DNA of 64,000 nt. Origin: an uncultured Parabacteroides sp. GTDB lineage: Bacteria; Bacteroidota; Bacteroidia; Bacteroidales; Tannerellaceae. The translations under genes were made by a program, and so were the position numbers. The stretch covers positions 310,001 through 374,000 of the forward strand of contig NZ_CANTZW010000001.1 of the NCBI RefSeq assembly GCF_947855115.1, read 5' to 3'. This document shows, one piece after another, positions 15,328-24,383 of this stretch. The first letter of the stretch is position 1. Each line of letters begins with the position of its first letter. The notes under the pieces were generated by a model that was not told the origin of the DNA, did no database searches, and saw nothing but the letters and a program-made list of their open reading frames with translations.

Positions 15328-15363
15328 AAAAAAGGAAGCATGCCTTTATATGACATACTCCCT
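15328..15363. terminator. two-way terminator between AraC gene and M13 peptidase gene
   Basis: On the minus strand GGGAGTATG / CATGCTTCC form nine pairs (two wobble), followed by six U. On the plus strand the stem is followed by CTTTTC, a weaker tail. Confidence 0.65.
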
Positions 15364-15391
15364 CTTTTCACTTATATAGACTAAATATGAG

Positions 15392-17434
15392 TTACCAGAT
15401 AACCACCCGATCAGCCGGAGCCATATACATCGGGTCTCCCTCCTTAATACCAAAAGCGGCATAGAACGGGGCGATATTACGCAAGGCCGCGTTCACGCGC
15501 CATTTCCCCAATGAGTGCGGATCGATCTTGGTACGACGGCGAATCTCCTCCGGACGGATATTCTGCCCCCACAACGTAGCGTATCCCAAGAAGAAACGTT
15601 GCTCATTCGTGAAGCCATCAATCGGAGCCGGAGTCTCCTTGCCTTTCAGGCTATTCAAGTAAGCTTGGTGAGCGACCAACAAACCTCCGTGATCGGCGAT
15701 ATTCTCACCCAACGTGAAACGTCCGTTGGCATGAAGCGTATCTATCACGATAATCCGGTCATATTGATCGGCCAATTTATCAGCGCGTTCCGTGAAACGA
15801 GCTGCATCCTCGGCGGTCCACCAATCAATTAAATTACCATCCTTGTCGTAGTTACGTCCCTGGTCATCGAACCCGTGCGTCATCTCATGACCGATCACCA
15901 CGCCGATAGCGCCATAGTTCACCGCATCGTCGGCATCCGGGTTAAAGAAAGGAGGCTGAAGGATGGCAGCCGGGAAACAGATCTCATTAGTTGTCGGATT
16001 GTAATAAGCGTTCACGGTCTGCGGGCTCATATGCCAGCGAGACTTATCCACCGGCTTATCCACGTCTGCCAACCGATAGGCCATATCAAAGATATTAGAA
16101 CGGCGAACATTCGCCCAATAAGAATCGTTCTTGATCTCCAAGCCGCTATAATCACGCCATTTGTCCGGATAGCCTATCTTCACCGTGAAGGCGGCCAGTT
16201 TCTCTTGAGCCTTCGCTTTTGTCGTATCGCTCATCCATTCCAAGCCGTTGATCCGCTCACTCAAGGCGGTCTGCAAGTTGCCTACCAGCGTCAACATCTT
16301 TTCCTTGGAAGAAGCCGGGAAATATCTCTCCACATACATCTTGCCTACAGCCTCGCCCAACACTCCGTTTACCGTATTCAACGAACGTTTCCAACGAGGT
16401 TGTTGCTCCAGTTTACCGGACATTGTCTTTCCGTAGAACTCAAACTCGGCGTCTACGAAATCATCACTCAGGAAAGGAGCGGCGGCGTTCAATAAATTAA
16501 ACGCCAAATAATATTTCTGCTCATCGACCGTCGTGTTCTGCAAAGCCTCGTTCATGTTTTTATAATAGTTGATCTGCTTCGCATCTAATTCTTTCAGCCC
16601 AGCCAATCCCATGGATTCAAAATATACATCCCAATCCAGCGGAGACTCTATTTTCTTGAAATCCTCGTAAGCCAGTTTATTGTAGTTCTTCTGGGAATCA
16701 CGCAAATCCTCACGCCCGTAAGAAATCCCCGCGATAGCTTTCTCTATTTTCATCACGGCCTCTACCGCCGCATCCGCTTGCTCCGGGCTTGAGCCAGACA
16801 AGGTAAATAATTTATCTATATAAGCCTCGTAAGCTTCACGCATCTTAACGGAGGCCTCATCTTCCAACAAATAATAATCCCGATCGCCCATTCCAATACC
16901 GCCTTGATACAACTGGACGATGTTCATGGCACTGTTCTTCTCGTCCGCGTCTACGTATAACGCAAAAAACGGATCCATACCTTCCTTATGAAGTGTAGCT
17001 ACCATTTTTGAGACATCCGATTTCGTAGCCAACGCATTGATCGCTGCCAGTTCTTCTTTGATAGGAGCCACACCTTCGGTGTTCAACTTCGTGCTATCCA
17101 ACCCCATCGCATATAAAGCGCCGATCTTTTGGGCGACACTGCCCGCCTCATGAGGCGTGGTGCTAAGTTCCTCGATCAATACCCGGAGTTGCTCTTGGTT
17201 ATTCTCTAGCAATTGGTCGAAAATTCCGAAACGAGCGTATTCCGGTTTCAAGGGATTATTCTTAATCCATCCACCACAAGCATATTCGTAAAAATCCGTA
17301 CCTGCGGCAACCGTGGTATCCATATTCTCAGGATTAATAGCCGCAATCTTCACTACCTCTTTTTGGGGAGCATTGCAACTCGCCAAAGCGACTACCCCAG
17401 CCGCTAAAAACGGAAACATTTTTCTCTTTCTCAT
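15392..17434 (-). CDS. M13-family zinc metallopeptidase lipoprotein (PepO/neprilysin-like)
   Basis: 680 aa. A lipoprotein signal peptide ends at Cys20 (VVALASC). The zinc site is HEMTH at about 516-520, with the third ligand in ENIADHGG near residue 575, and the conserved NAYYNP block lies upstream. These neprilysin-like enzymes cleave short peptides, usually on the outside of the cell or in the periplasm, because the catalytic chamber excludes large proteins. Length is normal. The gene is monocistronic, with a -7 box at 17472-17479 and a terminator downstream. Confidence 0.95.
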   Translation of the reverse strand: MRKRKMFPFLAAGVVALASCNAPQKEVVKIAAINPENMDTTVAAGTDFYEYACGGWIKNNPLKPEYARFGIFDQLLENNQEQLRVLIEELSTTPHEAGSVAQKIGALYAMGLDSTKLNTEGVAPIKEELAAINALATKSDVSKMVATLHKEGMDPFFALYVDADEKNSAMNIVQLYQGGIGMGDRDYYLLEDEASVKMREAYEAYIDKLFTLSGSSPEQADAAVEAVMKIEKAIAGISYGREDLRDSQKNYNKLAYEDFKKIESPLDWDVYFESMGLAGLKELDAKQINYYKNMNEALQNTTVDEQKYYLAFNLLNAAAPFLSDDFVDAEFEFYGKTMSGKLEQQPRWKRSLNTVNGVLGEAVGKMYVERYFPASSKEKMLTLVGNLQTALSERINGLEWMSDTTKAKAQEKLAAFTVKIGYPDKWRDYSGLEIKNDSYWANVRRSNIFDMAYRLADVDKPVDKSRWHMSPQTVNAYYNPTTNEICFPAAILQPPFFNPDADDAVNYGAIGVVIGHEMTHGFDDQGRNYDKDGNLIDWWTAEDAARFTERADKLADQYDRIIVIDTLHANGRFTLGENIADHGGLLVAHQAYLNSLKGKETPAPIDGFTNEQRFFLGYATLWGQNIRPEEIRRRTKIDPHSLGKWRVNAALRNIAPFYAAFGIKEGDPMYMAPADRVVIW

Positions 17435-17471
17435 TTTGTTTAATCTTTTGCCTTTTGCCTTAAAAACTTCG

Positions 17472-17479
17472 CAAAGATA
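17472..17479 (-). promoter_or_regulatory. -7 box for the M13 peptidase
   Basis: TATCTTTG on the minus strand, 38 bp before the ATG at 17434. Confidence 0.55.
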
Positions 17480-17547
17480 CGATAAATGCGCTAATATCGT
17501 CCTATTATAAAGGTTACCGTATCAAAATAATTTCGGGAAAAACATGT

Positions 17548-17696
17548 AAATTTACGTCAGGTGCCGACGGAATTCGCCTTTATCGACAGGACATTTTATG
17601 TATATAACGTTTATTTATGATTAGCAACCGCAGGCATTTACGCCCAGTAGCGTTATCTATTCGCATAGAGAGAAGGCATGCCCTGTCGTAAATTAA
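17548..17696. repeat. possible miniature element with 13-14 bp imperfect inverted ends
   Basis: AATTTACGTCAGG near 17549-17561 matches the reverse complement of CCCTGTCGTAAATT near 17682-17695 with one mismatch. The 120 bp between hold no reading frame. No clear target duplication is visible. It occupies most of the 320-bp gap between the divergent M13 and GH51 genes. Confidence 0.4.
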
Positions 17697-17729
17697 AGGA
17701 GAAACCGGTTCTATTTTCGAGAATAAGTG

Positions 17730-17737
17730 TATCTTTG
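17730..17737 (+). promoter_or_regulatory. -7 box for GH51
   Basis: TATCTTTG, 19 bp before the ATG at 17757. Confidence 0.6.
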
Positions 17738-17756
17738 CCAATAAATCAATTATATC

Positions 17757-19295
17757 ATGAAGAAACTAATAATCAGCGTTTGGGCATTCATCGCCCTTCC
17801 TTTATTCGCGCAACGAGACGCGAATATCCGCATTTATCCGGAACAAGGCAACCAACAAATCAGCAAACATATCTACGGGCAATTCGCCGAGCATCTGGGG
17901 AGTTGCATCTACGGAGGCTTATGGGTGGGGCCGGAATCTGATATTCCCAATACTCAAGGATATCGCACAGACGTATTAAACGCATTGAAAAAACTACAGA
18001 TCCCGAACTTGCGTTGGCCGGGCGGTTGCTTCGCCGACGAATATCACTGGATGGATGGAATAGGCCCCAAAGAGAATCGCCCGAAAATGGTGAACAACAA
18101 CTGGGGAGGAACGATCGAGGATAATAGCTTTGGGACCCATGAGTTCTTGAACCTATGCGAGTTATTGGGATGCGAGCCTTACATCAGCGGGAACGTAGGA
18201 AGCGGCACGGTCGAGGAAATGGCCAAATGGGTGGAATACATGACATCGGAAGGAGACAGCCCCATGGCTAACCTACGCCGGAAAAATGGCCGGGACAAGG
18301 CGTGGAAAGTCAAGTTCTTCGGCGTGGGAAACGAGAGCTGGGGATGCGGAGGCAGCATGCGCCCGGAGTATTACTCCGATCTTTACCGCCGCTACTCTAC
18401 CTATTGCCGTAATTACGACGGTAATGTCTTGTTTAAGATAGCCAGTGGCGCCAGCGATTATGATTACAACTGGACCGAGACGCTGATGAAGCAAATCGGC
18501 GGACGTATGGACGGTATTTCCCTACATTATTACACGGTAGCGGGATGGAACGGCAGTAAAGGCTCTGCCACCGATTTCAATACGGAAGATTATTACTGGA
18601 CTCTCGGGAAATGCCTTGAGATAGAGGATGTCATGAAAAAACATATCGCAATCATGGATAAATACGACCCGAAGAAAAACATCGCTCTCATGGTAGACGA
18701 GTGGGGTACTTGGTGGGACGTGGAGCCCGGAACAATCCCCGGACACCTGCACCAGCAGAACACGATGCGCGACGCTTTCGTGGCCGCTCTCACCCTGCAC
18801 GTTTTCCACAAATACACGGATCGGGTGAAAATGGCCAATATTGCGCAGATTGTCAATGTGCTACAATCCATGATCCTCACGAAAGGCAAGGATATGGTGC
18901 TTACGCCTACCTACCACGTATTCGAGATGTACAAGGTTCACCAAGACGCTACATTCCTGCCGATGGACTTGATCTGCGATAAGGAGAAGGTACGGGATAA
19001 CCGGGAAGTACCGGTCGTGAGCGCATCTGCCTCACGGGACTCACAAGGTAAAATCCATATCTCGTTGGCAAACATTGACCTCCAGCGGAGTGAGAACGTA
19101 CATATCGACCTGCAAAACATGACGGTCAAGGGCGTGAAAGGGCGTATCCTGACATCATCTTCCATAAACGATCATAACACGTTTGAATCGCCGGAGAAAG
19201 TCAAGCCGGCAGTCTTCGGGGGAGCGAAGGTGGAAAAAGGAAAGTTAAGCGTCAGTTTGCCTCCCATGTCGATCGTCGTATTAGAAGTTTTATAA
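17757..19295 (+). CDS. secreted GH51 alpha-L-arabinofuranosidase
   Basis: 512 aa. A signal peptide ([19 protein letters not shown]) precedes a GH51 enzyme that removes terminal arabinofuranose from plant arabinans and arabinoxylans. The acid/base is Glu193 in [10 protein letters not shown] and the nucleophile is Glu315 in [29 protein letters not shown] near residue 39 is the usual substrate-site block. The C-terminal beta domain is present. No SusC/SusD pair is nearby, so the enzyme is not in a classic polysaccharide utilisation locus. Confidence 0.95.
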   Translation: MKKLIISVWAFIALPLFAQRDANIRIYPEQGNQQISKHIYGQFAEHLGSCIYGGLWVGPESDIPNTQGYRTDVLNALKKLQIPNLRWPGGCFADEYHWMDGIGPKENRPKMVNNNWGGTIEDNSFGTHEFLNLCELLGCEPYISGNVGSGTVEEMAKWVEYMTSEGDSPMANLRRKNGRDKAWKVKFFGVGNESWGCGGSMRPEYYSDLYRRYSTYCRNYDGNVLFKIASGASDYDYNWTETLMKQIGGRMDGISLHYYTVAGWNGSKGSATDFNTEDYYWTLGKCLEIEDVMKKHIAIMDKYDPKKNIALMVDEWGTWWDVEPGTIPGHLHQQNTMRDAFVAALTLHVFHKYTDRVKMANIAQIVNVLQSMILTKGKDMVLTPTYHVFEMYKVHQDATFLPMDLICDKEKVRDNREVPVVSASASRDSQGKIHISLANIDLQRSENVHIDLQNMTVKGVKGRILTSSSINDHNTFESPEKVKPAVFGGAKVEKGKLSVSLPPMSIVVLEVL

Positions 19296-19334
19296 AAAGC
19301 ACGTGCAAGGGCATGGCAATGTTTCTATAATTAT

Positions 19335-19342
19335 TAACTTTG
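19335..19342 (+). promoter_or_regulatory. -7 box for the sugar nucleotidyltransferase
   Basis: TAACTTTG, 32 bp before the ATG at 19375. Confidence 0.6.
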
Positions 19343-19374
19343 CCCGAAGAATAAACACATAAAAGAAACGAATC

Positions 19375-20280
19375 ATGAAACCTACATTATTTGTATTAGC
19401 AGCCGGAATGGGTAGTCGCTATGGAGGATTAAAACAATTAGACGGTCTAGGCCCAAATGGTGAGACGATCATGGACTATTCCATCTTCGACGCTATCCGC
19501 GGAGGGTTCGGCAAACTCGTATTCGTCATCCGTAAATCTTTCGAGAAAGACTTCCGCGAGAAAATCATCTCAAAATACGAGAACCATATCCCGGTCGAGC
19601 TTGTATTCCAAGACTTGAACGATCTTCCGGAGGGTTTCACCTGCCCGGAAGGACGTGAGAAACCGTGGGGAACAAACCACGCCGTATTGATGGGCAAGAA
19701 GGTCATCAACGAGCCTTTCGCCGTAATCAACGCCGACGATTTCTACGGACGTGACAGCTTCGCCGTGTTAGGCAAGCAATTGTCTGAGATGGACGGCAAG
19801 AAGAATGATTACTGCATGATAGGCTACCGTGTAGGTAACACGTTAAGCGAGAGCGGCTCCGTAGCACGCGGCGTTTGCGCGACCAACGAGGAAGGTTATC
19901 TGACAGGCGTTGTCGAGCGCACCGCTATCGAGCGGATCGACGGAGATATCCAATTCATAGACGAGAACGGGAAGAAGGTCGTGCTGGAAGAAAATACGCC
20001 GGTCTCCATGAACATGTGGGGCTTCACTCCCGATTACTTCGAATATTCCGAGGAATTTTTCAAGGAGTTCCTGAAAGCGAACATGGGTAACTTGAAGAGC
20101 GAGTATTTCATCCCGTTGATGGTAAATAAACTGATCACGGAAGGTACGGCCCGCGTGAAAGTACTGGATACGACTTCCAAATGGTTTGGGGTAACTTACG
20201 CCGCGGACCGTCAAGGCGTTGTCGATAAGATACAGGCCTTGGTAGACGCAGGTGAGTATCCTAGCAAGTTATTCGGATAA
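19375..20280 (+). CDS. sugar-phosphate nucleotidyltransferase
   Basis: 301 aa. The N terminus LAAGMGSRYGGLKQLDGLG is the nucleotide-binding loop of the NTP-transferase family. NADDFYGRD near residue 120 carries the metal-binding aspartates. The enzyme is expected to make an NDP-sugar from an NTP and a sugar 1-phosphate in the cytoplasm. Sequence alone does not separate UDP-, dTDP- or GDP-sugar activity. It is monocistronic, with its own promoter and a clear terminator at 20300-20332. Confidence 0.88.
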   Translation: MKPTLFVLAAGMGSRYGGLKQLDGLGPNGETIMDYSIFDAIRGGFGKLVFVIRKSFEKDFREKIISKYENHIPVELVFQDLNDLPEGFTCPEGREKPWGTNHAVLMGKKVINEPFAVINADDFYGRDSFAVLGKQLSEMDGKKNDYCMIGYRVGNTLSESGSVARGVCATNEEGYLTGVVERTAIERIDGDIQFIDENGKKVVLEENTPVSMNMWGFTPDYFEYSEEFFKEFLKANMGNLKSEYFIPLMVNKLITEGTARVKVLDTTSKWFGVTYAADRQGVVDKIQALVDAGEYPSKLFG

Positions 20281-20298
20281 TCCTTTTTATAAGCTAAT

Positions 20299-20333
20299 AA
20301 AAGCCGGGTCTTGAAGCAGATCCGGCTTTTTAT
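20299..20333 (+). terminator. terminator of the nucleotidyltransferase gene
   Basis: AAAGCCGG and CCGGCTTTTT arms around a loop of about 14 nt, followed by TATTT. Confidence 0.85.
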
Positions 20334-20444
20334 TTATCTCGCAAGAAAGCAAAAAGGCCATATTCCTGTCTATTTGCCCGAAACAAGATGACTTATTTGA
20401 CACACCTGTTTTCCCAGAAGACTCAACCAGAGATAAACCAAGGG

Positions 20445-20696
20445 TAAAAAGACGCATTTTACCACCGGTTTTCATGTAAAAGGCCACATTTTGCCACACG
20501 AAAGGCCGCATTGCCCAACGCAAAAGGTTGCGTTTGCCCATACGATAGGTCGTATCGGACGGTACATCCGGTAGTATCGGACGATGCATCCGGATGAAAT
20601 GCCCCTTTCTTCCGGATAAAAACAGGTTTTCTACCGTATAAATGCGAACTAGGATGAATTAATTCAGCTAGAATAAAAGGTCGTTTTTCGATAAAG
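20445..20696. repeat. drifting 22-bp periodic array, locus 1
   Basis: From 20477 units begin exactly every 22 bp: 20477, 20499, 20521, 20543, 20565, 20587, 20609, 20631, with weaker continuation to 20696 and one related unit at 20445 offset by 10 bp. Bases 2-7 of successive units read AAAAGG, GAAAGG, AAAAGG, GATAGG, ATCCGG, ATCCGG, TTCCGG, TACCGT, a gradual change along the array. Many units are centred on palindromes, for example AACGCAA/TTGCGTT around 20518-20535, ATACGA/TCGTAT at 20541-20556, and CATCCGGATG at 20587. It lies between the 3' ends of two convergent genes. Confidence 0.75.
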
Positions 20697-20829
20697 AGCT
20701 ACCAAACAATCAGTTGCCAATCTTTTTTCTCGTATTTAAGCACAAGTCGCACAACGGGCCGGAGAAATCCATTCTCCGAGGCATCCCTTTACAAATTGTC
20801 AAAAAGACACTACCCGCTGTTCTGGGACA
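20697..20829. other. remainder of the gene-free 20.28-20.83 kb gap
   Basis: After the periodic array I see no gene, promoter or clear terminator up to the cupin stop codon. Confidence 0.5.
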
Positions 20830-21345
20830 TCAATCATATTCCTCATCCGTTACAGCCCGGAGTTGCACGGCATGATTCTCGATGGCATGCTCCGTAACGG
20901 TCATACACACGATAGAACTATCCGGTGTCGCCCCATTCCAATGACGTACATTGGGAGGAGTAACGATCACATCGCCTTTCCGGATCACACGTTTCTCGCC
21001 TCCTTCCTCTTGATAATACCCTTCGCCGTCTAGTACCAACAAGGTTTGCTCGGCATCCGGATGATAATGCCAGAAATTACGGCTGTTTGGCTTAAATATA
21101 AAATGAGCGATCATCGTATTACCGGATTCCTTTAGCAAAGACACATAGACCTCCCCCGTGTTATATTCCGGCGAAGCCTTTGTATCGGCCGGGAAAATCA
21201 AGGTTCCGGCAGTATCCACGCCTTGCTCCTTTTTCCCTTCCAGACAAGAACCGAGCAATAATAACACGGCAGACATCATGACCATGAGCCTCAAGAACCG
21301 GCCATAGGACGTACCATTCATACCTTCCTTCAAATTTGTCTTCAT
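20830..21345 (-). CDS. cupin-domain lipoprotein
   Basis: 171 aa. A long signal peptide ends in a lipobox (LLLLGSC, Cys34). The rest is one small beta-barrel cupin: metal-binding histidines are in FWHYHPDAEQTLLVLDGEG (first motif) and VTPPNVRHWNG (second). Such proteins bind metal and can act as enzymes or sensors; secreted single-cupin proteins are often of unknown activity. The gene stands alone, with TAATTTTG upstream. Confidence 0.85.
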   Translation of the reverse strand: MKTNLKEGMNGTSYGRFLRLMVMMSAVLLLLGSCLEGKKEQGVDTAGTLIFPADTKASPEYNTGEVYVSLLKESGNTMIAHFIFKPNSRNFWHYHPDAEQTLLVLDGEGYYQEEGGEKRVIRKGDVIVTPPNVRHWNGATPDSSIVCMTVTEHAIENHAVQLRAVTDEEYD

Positions 21346-21370
21346 CTTTCTTACTTTTTTATTTATACGG

Positions 21371-21378
21371 CAAAATTA
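21371..21378 (-). promoter_or_regulatory. -7 box for the cupin gene
   Basis: TAATTTTG on the minus strand, 26 bp before the ATG at 21345. Confidence 0.5.
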
Positions 21379-21499
21379 TCTTATAGATGCCACAGCCTCT
21401 GTATATATATTACAGATGTTTGTAACGCTATTACGGTTTCCTACCAAAGAAATCGCGTTTAGACCTATTTCTTTAATAATAGATATCGATATTTATTCG

Positions 21500-21507
21500 T
21501 ATTTTTG
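21500..21507 (+). promoter_or_regulatory. -7 box for the PPIase-PPIase-MATE-dinB run
   Basis: TATTTTTG, 27 bp before the ATG at 21534. Confidence 0.5.
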
Positions 21508-21533
21508 TCCATCTAAAACTAATAGAAACAAAT

Positions 21534-22205
21534 ATGAGACGGATTCTTACGATGTTGTTTGTCTCGGTATTCATCCTTTCGCTATGCCCGTCGCGTGCGC
21601 AAGAAACCGAGACATTGGTGCTGATTGATACGGATATGGGTAAGATCAAGGTAAAACTGTTCAACGACACGCCGTTGCACAGGGATAATTTTATCAAGAA
21701 CGTAAAAGAACACCGCTACGACGGATTGCTGTTCCACCGGGTTATCAAGCAATTCATGATACAAGGAGGCGATATCAACTCGAAAGACGCTCCTTTAGAC
21801 GTACATCTGGGCGATGGTGATCTGGGCTACACCATTCCCGCCGAGTTTGTATACCCGAAATATTTCCATAAACGGGGAGCGCTCTGTGCCGCACGTACCC
21901 CGGATGAGGAGAATCCCGAGAAAGTCTCATCCGCGACCCAGTTCTATATCGTGACCGGGAAGTTCTTTACGGAGATGGAGCTAGATAAGATGACCAAGGA
22001 GAAAGGCATCAAGTTTACGCCGGAGCAAAAAGAAGCTTATATGCTGGAAGGTGGAACACCTCATCTGGACGGGAACTATACGGTATTCGGAGAGGTCATA
22101 CACGGCATGAAGGTTGTAGACAAGATACAATTCGTCGAGACGAATGCCGATGACAGACCGGTGAAGAACATCAAGATCAAGTCAATGAAAATCATAGAAA
22201 AATAA
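21534..22205 (+). CDS. secreted cyclophilin-type peptidyl-prolyl isomerase
   Basis: 223 aa. A signal peptide (RRILTMLFVSVFILSLCPSRAQ) places it in the periplasm. The cyclophilin core is clear: LFNDTPLHRDNFIKNVKE, YDGLLFHRVIKQFMIQGGD with the catalytic Arg and the GGD motif, then ALCAARTPDE and SSATQFYIVTG. It isomerises Xaa-Pro bonds during envelope protein folding. Next to it, 8 bp downstream, lies a second cyclophilin without a signal peptide, so one product serves the periplasm and the other the cytoplasm. Confidence 0.95.
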   Translation: MRRILTMLFVSVFILSLCPSRAQETETLVLIDTDMGKIKVKLFNDTPLHRDNFIKNVKEHRYDGLLFHRVIKQFMIQGGDINSKDAPLDVHLGDGDLGYTIPAEFVYPKYFHKRGALCAARTPDEENPEKVSSATQFYIVTGKFFTEMELDKMTKEKGIKFTPEQKEAYMLEGGTPHLDGNYTVFGEVIHGMKVVDKIQFVETNADDRPVKNIKIKSMKIIEK

Positions 22206-22212
22206 ATATAAG

Positions 22213-22977
22213 ATGGAAAATCAAGCAACCGACACGATGGTGCTTATGCGCACCAATAAAGGAGACATAAAGTTGAGATTATATAACGACACGCCATTAC
22301 ATCGCGACAACTTCATCAAATTGGTAAAAGAAGGACAATATAACGGCTTGTTGTTCCACCGTGTAATCAAGGATTTCATGATACAGGGAGGCGACGTAAC
22401 CTCCAAGGACGCACCGATGAACAAGCCCCTAGGCGCAGGAGACTTGGGCTATACCGTTCCCGCCGAGTTCCGTTACCCGAAATATTTCCATAAGAAAGGC
22501 GCTCTTTGCGCCGCACGCACCGGAGACGAGGTGAACCCGGAAAAGGCCTCTTCCGCTTCACAATTCTATATCGTAACGGGGAAGAAATATTCGGAACAAG
22601 AGCTGAACCAGATGGAAAAACAACTGGAAAGCCGCCTGCGACAAGAGATCTTCGCCCGCCTGCAAAACGAGAACAAACCCAAGATCATGGAACTATATCG
22701 CAGCGGTAACAAGGAAGAATTGGCGATCCTTCGCGATACCCTGATCGGAAAGACCGAGTTGGAGGCCGAGAAACGGAAAGACGAGGTGAAATTAAACCCG
22801 GAACTTCGCGAGGCATACAAGAACATCGGCGGCACGCCATTCCTCGATAACCAGTACACGGTCTACGGCGAGGTGGTAGAAGGCATGGATACCATAGACG
22901 CTATCCAGTCTGCCAAGACCAACAAACAGGATCGCCCGACCGAGAATATTGTCATTAACTCCGTAGAGATCTTATAA
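22213..22977 (+). CDS. cytoplasmic cyclophilin-type peptidyl-prolyl isomerase with helical insert
   Basis: 254 aa, no signal peptide. The cyclophilin core repeats that of its neighbour (LYNDTPLHRDNFIKLVKE, NGLLFHRVIKDFMIQGGD, ASSASQFYIVTGKKYSE). Between about residues 125 and 190 there is an added charged helical segment (QMEKQLESRLRQEIFARLQN, then KEELAILRDTLIGKTELEAE), much longer than the matching loop in the upstream gene, before the last core strands (GTPFLDNQYTVYGEVVEGMD). The insert may bind a partner or ribosome. The stop overlaps the MATE start by one base (TAATG). Confidence 0.93.
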   Translation: MENQATDTMVLMRTNKGDIKLRLYNDTPLHRDNFIKLVKEGQYNGLLFHRVIKDFMIQGGDVTSKDAPMNKPLGAGDLGYTVPAEFRYPKYFHKKGALCAARTGDEVNPEKASSASQFYIVTGKKYSEQELNQMEKQLESRLRQEIFARLQNENKPKIMELYRSGNKEELAILRDTLIGKTELEAEKRKDEVKLNPELREAYKNIGGTPFLDNQYTVYGEVVEGMDTIDAIQSAKTNKQDRPTENIVINSVEIL

Positions 22978-24314
22978 TGCGGCTATCGGTCTACAAGGAA
23001 CATTATAAAGAAATCATCAAATTAGGAATCCCCATCATGCTCGGGCAGTTGGGGATTATTATTGTGGGATTCGCCGACAATATCATGGTCGGGCACCATA
23101 GCTCCACCGAGTTGGCGGCGGCTTCCTTCGTGAACAACTTCTTCAACCTAGCCTTCATCTTCGGAATGGGGTTCTCCTATGGCCTCACTCCTATCATTGG
23201 CGGGTTATATGCGAAGAAAGACACGGATAAAGCGGGCGAGACTTTGAAGAACAGCCTGTGCATCAATTTTATCGTCGGGGTATTGCTTAGCCTGTGCATG
23301 CTGCTGTTGCTGCTGAACCTAGACCAGCTAGGCCAACCGGACGAGTTGATACCGTATATCATCCCCTATTATACCTTGCAACTTTTCTCGGTGATATTCG
23401 CGATGTTGTTCAATTCCTTCAAGCAATTCAGCGACGGAACTACCGATACGCTAACGCCCATGTGGATCATGCTGAGCGCGAACGTATTAAATATCATCGG
23501 AAACTATATCTTGATTTACGGGCATTTCGGTGCTCCGGAATTGGGATTAACCGGTGCCGGCATCTCCACCCTGACGAGCCGCATCGTGATGTTTCTCGCT
23601 TTTTGCGTACTGTTCGCCCGCCATTCCAAGCACAAGGCTTACCTAGAGGGGTTTAAGAGAGGTTCCATAAACCGGACAAGCTTACGGAACTTGATCCGTC
23701 TCGGCCTTCCGGTCGGCCTGCAGATGGGAGTAGAAAGCGGCTCGTTCAATCTAAGCGTCATCATGATGGGATGGATCGGAAGCGCGGCTTTAGCGGCGCA
23801 TCAGGTTATCGGCGTAATCACGACCTTGGGGTTTATGGTTTACTATGGGATAGCGGCAGCCGTAACCATCCGTGTCAGCCAGTTCAAGCAGTGGAACGAC
23901 CTTCTGAACGTGCGCCGGACATCTTTCGCCGGATTACATATTATCATGCTCGCTATAATGGTAGTCATGCTCTTGATCTTCACGTTCCGGGATTCCATGG
24001 GATACTTGTTCACGTCGGAACCGGAAATTGTCAGTCTGGTAGCCTTGCTCGGTTGGTCGGCGATGCTCTATCAACCGGGAGACGGGTTGCAGATTCTCTT
24101 CGCCAATGCGCTCCGGGGAATGGCCGACGTGAGATATACGGCATGGATAGCCCTCCTGTGTCATTTCGGGCTGGCTCTGCCGATCGGGTATTTCTGCGGG
24201 TTCGTCTTAGGATGGGGACCGATCGGAGTCTGGTTCGGATTCCCGATAAGTCTAACCACTTTGGGCTTGTCGCTAAGTTATCGGTTCAACAGACTAACGA
24301 AGTCACCGACCTAA
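22977..24314 (+). CDS. MATE-family efflux pump
   Basis: 445 aa, about 12 helices in two homologous halves (KEIIKLGIPIMLGQLGIIIV in the first; LRNLIRLGLPVGLQMGVESG in the second). MATE proteins export cationic drugs or metabolites in exchange for Na+ or H+. Translation is coupled to the upstream isomerase by an overlapping TAATG. Substrate unknown; NorM-like by general look. Confidence 0.93.
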   Translation: MRLSVYKEHYKEIIKLGIPIMLGQLGIIIVGFADNIMVGHHSSTELAAASFVNNFFNLAFIFGMGFSYGLTPIIGGLYAKKDTDKAGETLKNSLCINFIVGVLLSLCMLLLLLNLDQLGQPDELIPYIIPYYTLQLFSVIFAMLFNSFKQFSDGTTDTLTPMWIMLSANVLNIIGNYILIYGHFGAPELGLTGAGISTLTSRIVMFLAFCVLFARHSKHKAYLEGFKRGSINRTSLRNLIRLGLPVGLQMGVESGSFNLSVIMMGWIGSAALAAHQVIGVITTLGFMVYYGIAAAVTIRVSQFKQWNDLLNVRRTSFAGLHIIMLAIMVVMLLIFTFRDSMGYLFTSEPEIVSLVALLGWSAMLYQPGDGLQILFANALRGMADVRYTAWIALLCHFGLALPIGYFCGFVLGWGPIGVWFGFPISLTTLGLSLSYRFNRLTKSPT

Positions 24315-24371
24315 TAAACTAACGGAGATTTACCGCGACTAATATCGAAAGACTCGCGAACACCAATTAAT

Positions 24372-24378
24372 AAAGGAG
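24372..24378 (+). promoter_or_regulatory. dinB: strong Shine-Dalgarno deciding the TTG start of dinB
   Basis: AAAGGAG, 5 bp before TTG at 24384. Confidence 0.7.
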
Positions 24379-24383
24379 CTAGC

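Noticed and set aside
17678..17941. 87-codon plus-strand frame overlapping the GH51 start
   Set aside because: It is out of frame with the clear GH51 gene, which has signal peptide, promoter and catalytic residues.
20287..20589. 100-codon minus-strand open frame across the 22-bp array
   Set aside because: It owes its length to the repeat composition, starts inside the array, covers a terminator and has no recognisable protein features.
20477..20696. CRISPR array
   Set aside because: Units are 22 bp with no constant repeat and no separate spacers, and no cas genes are nearby.
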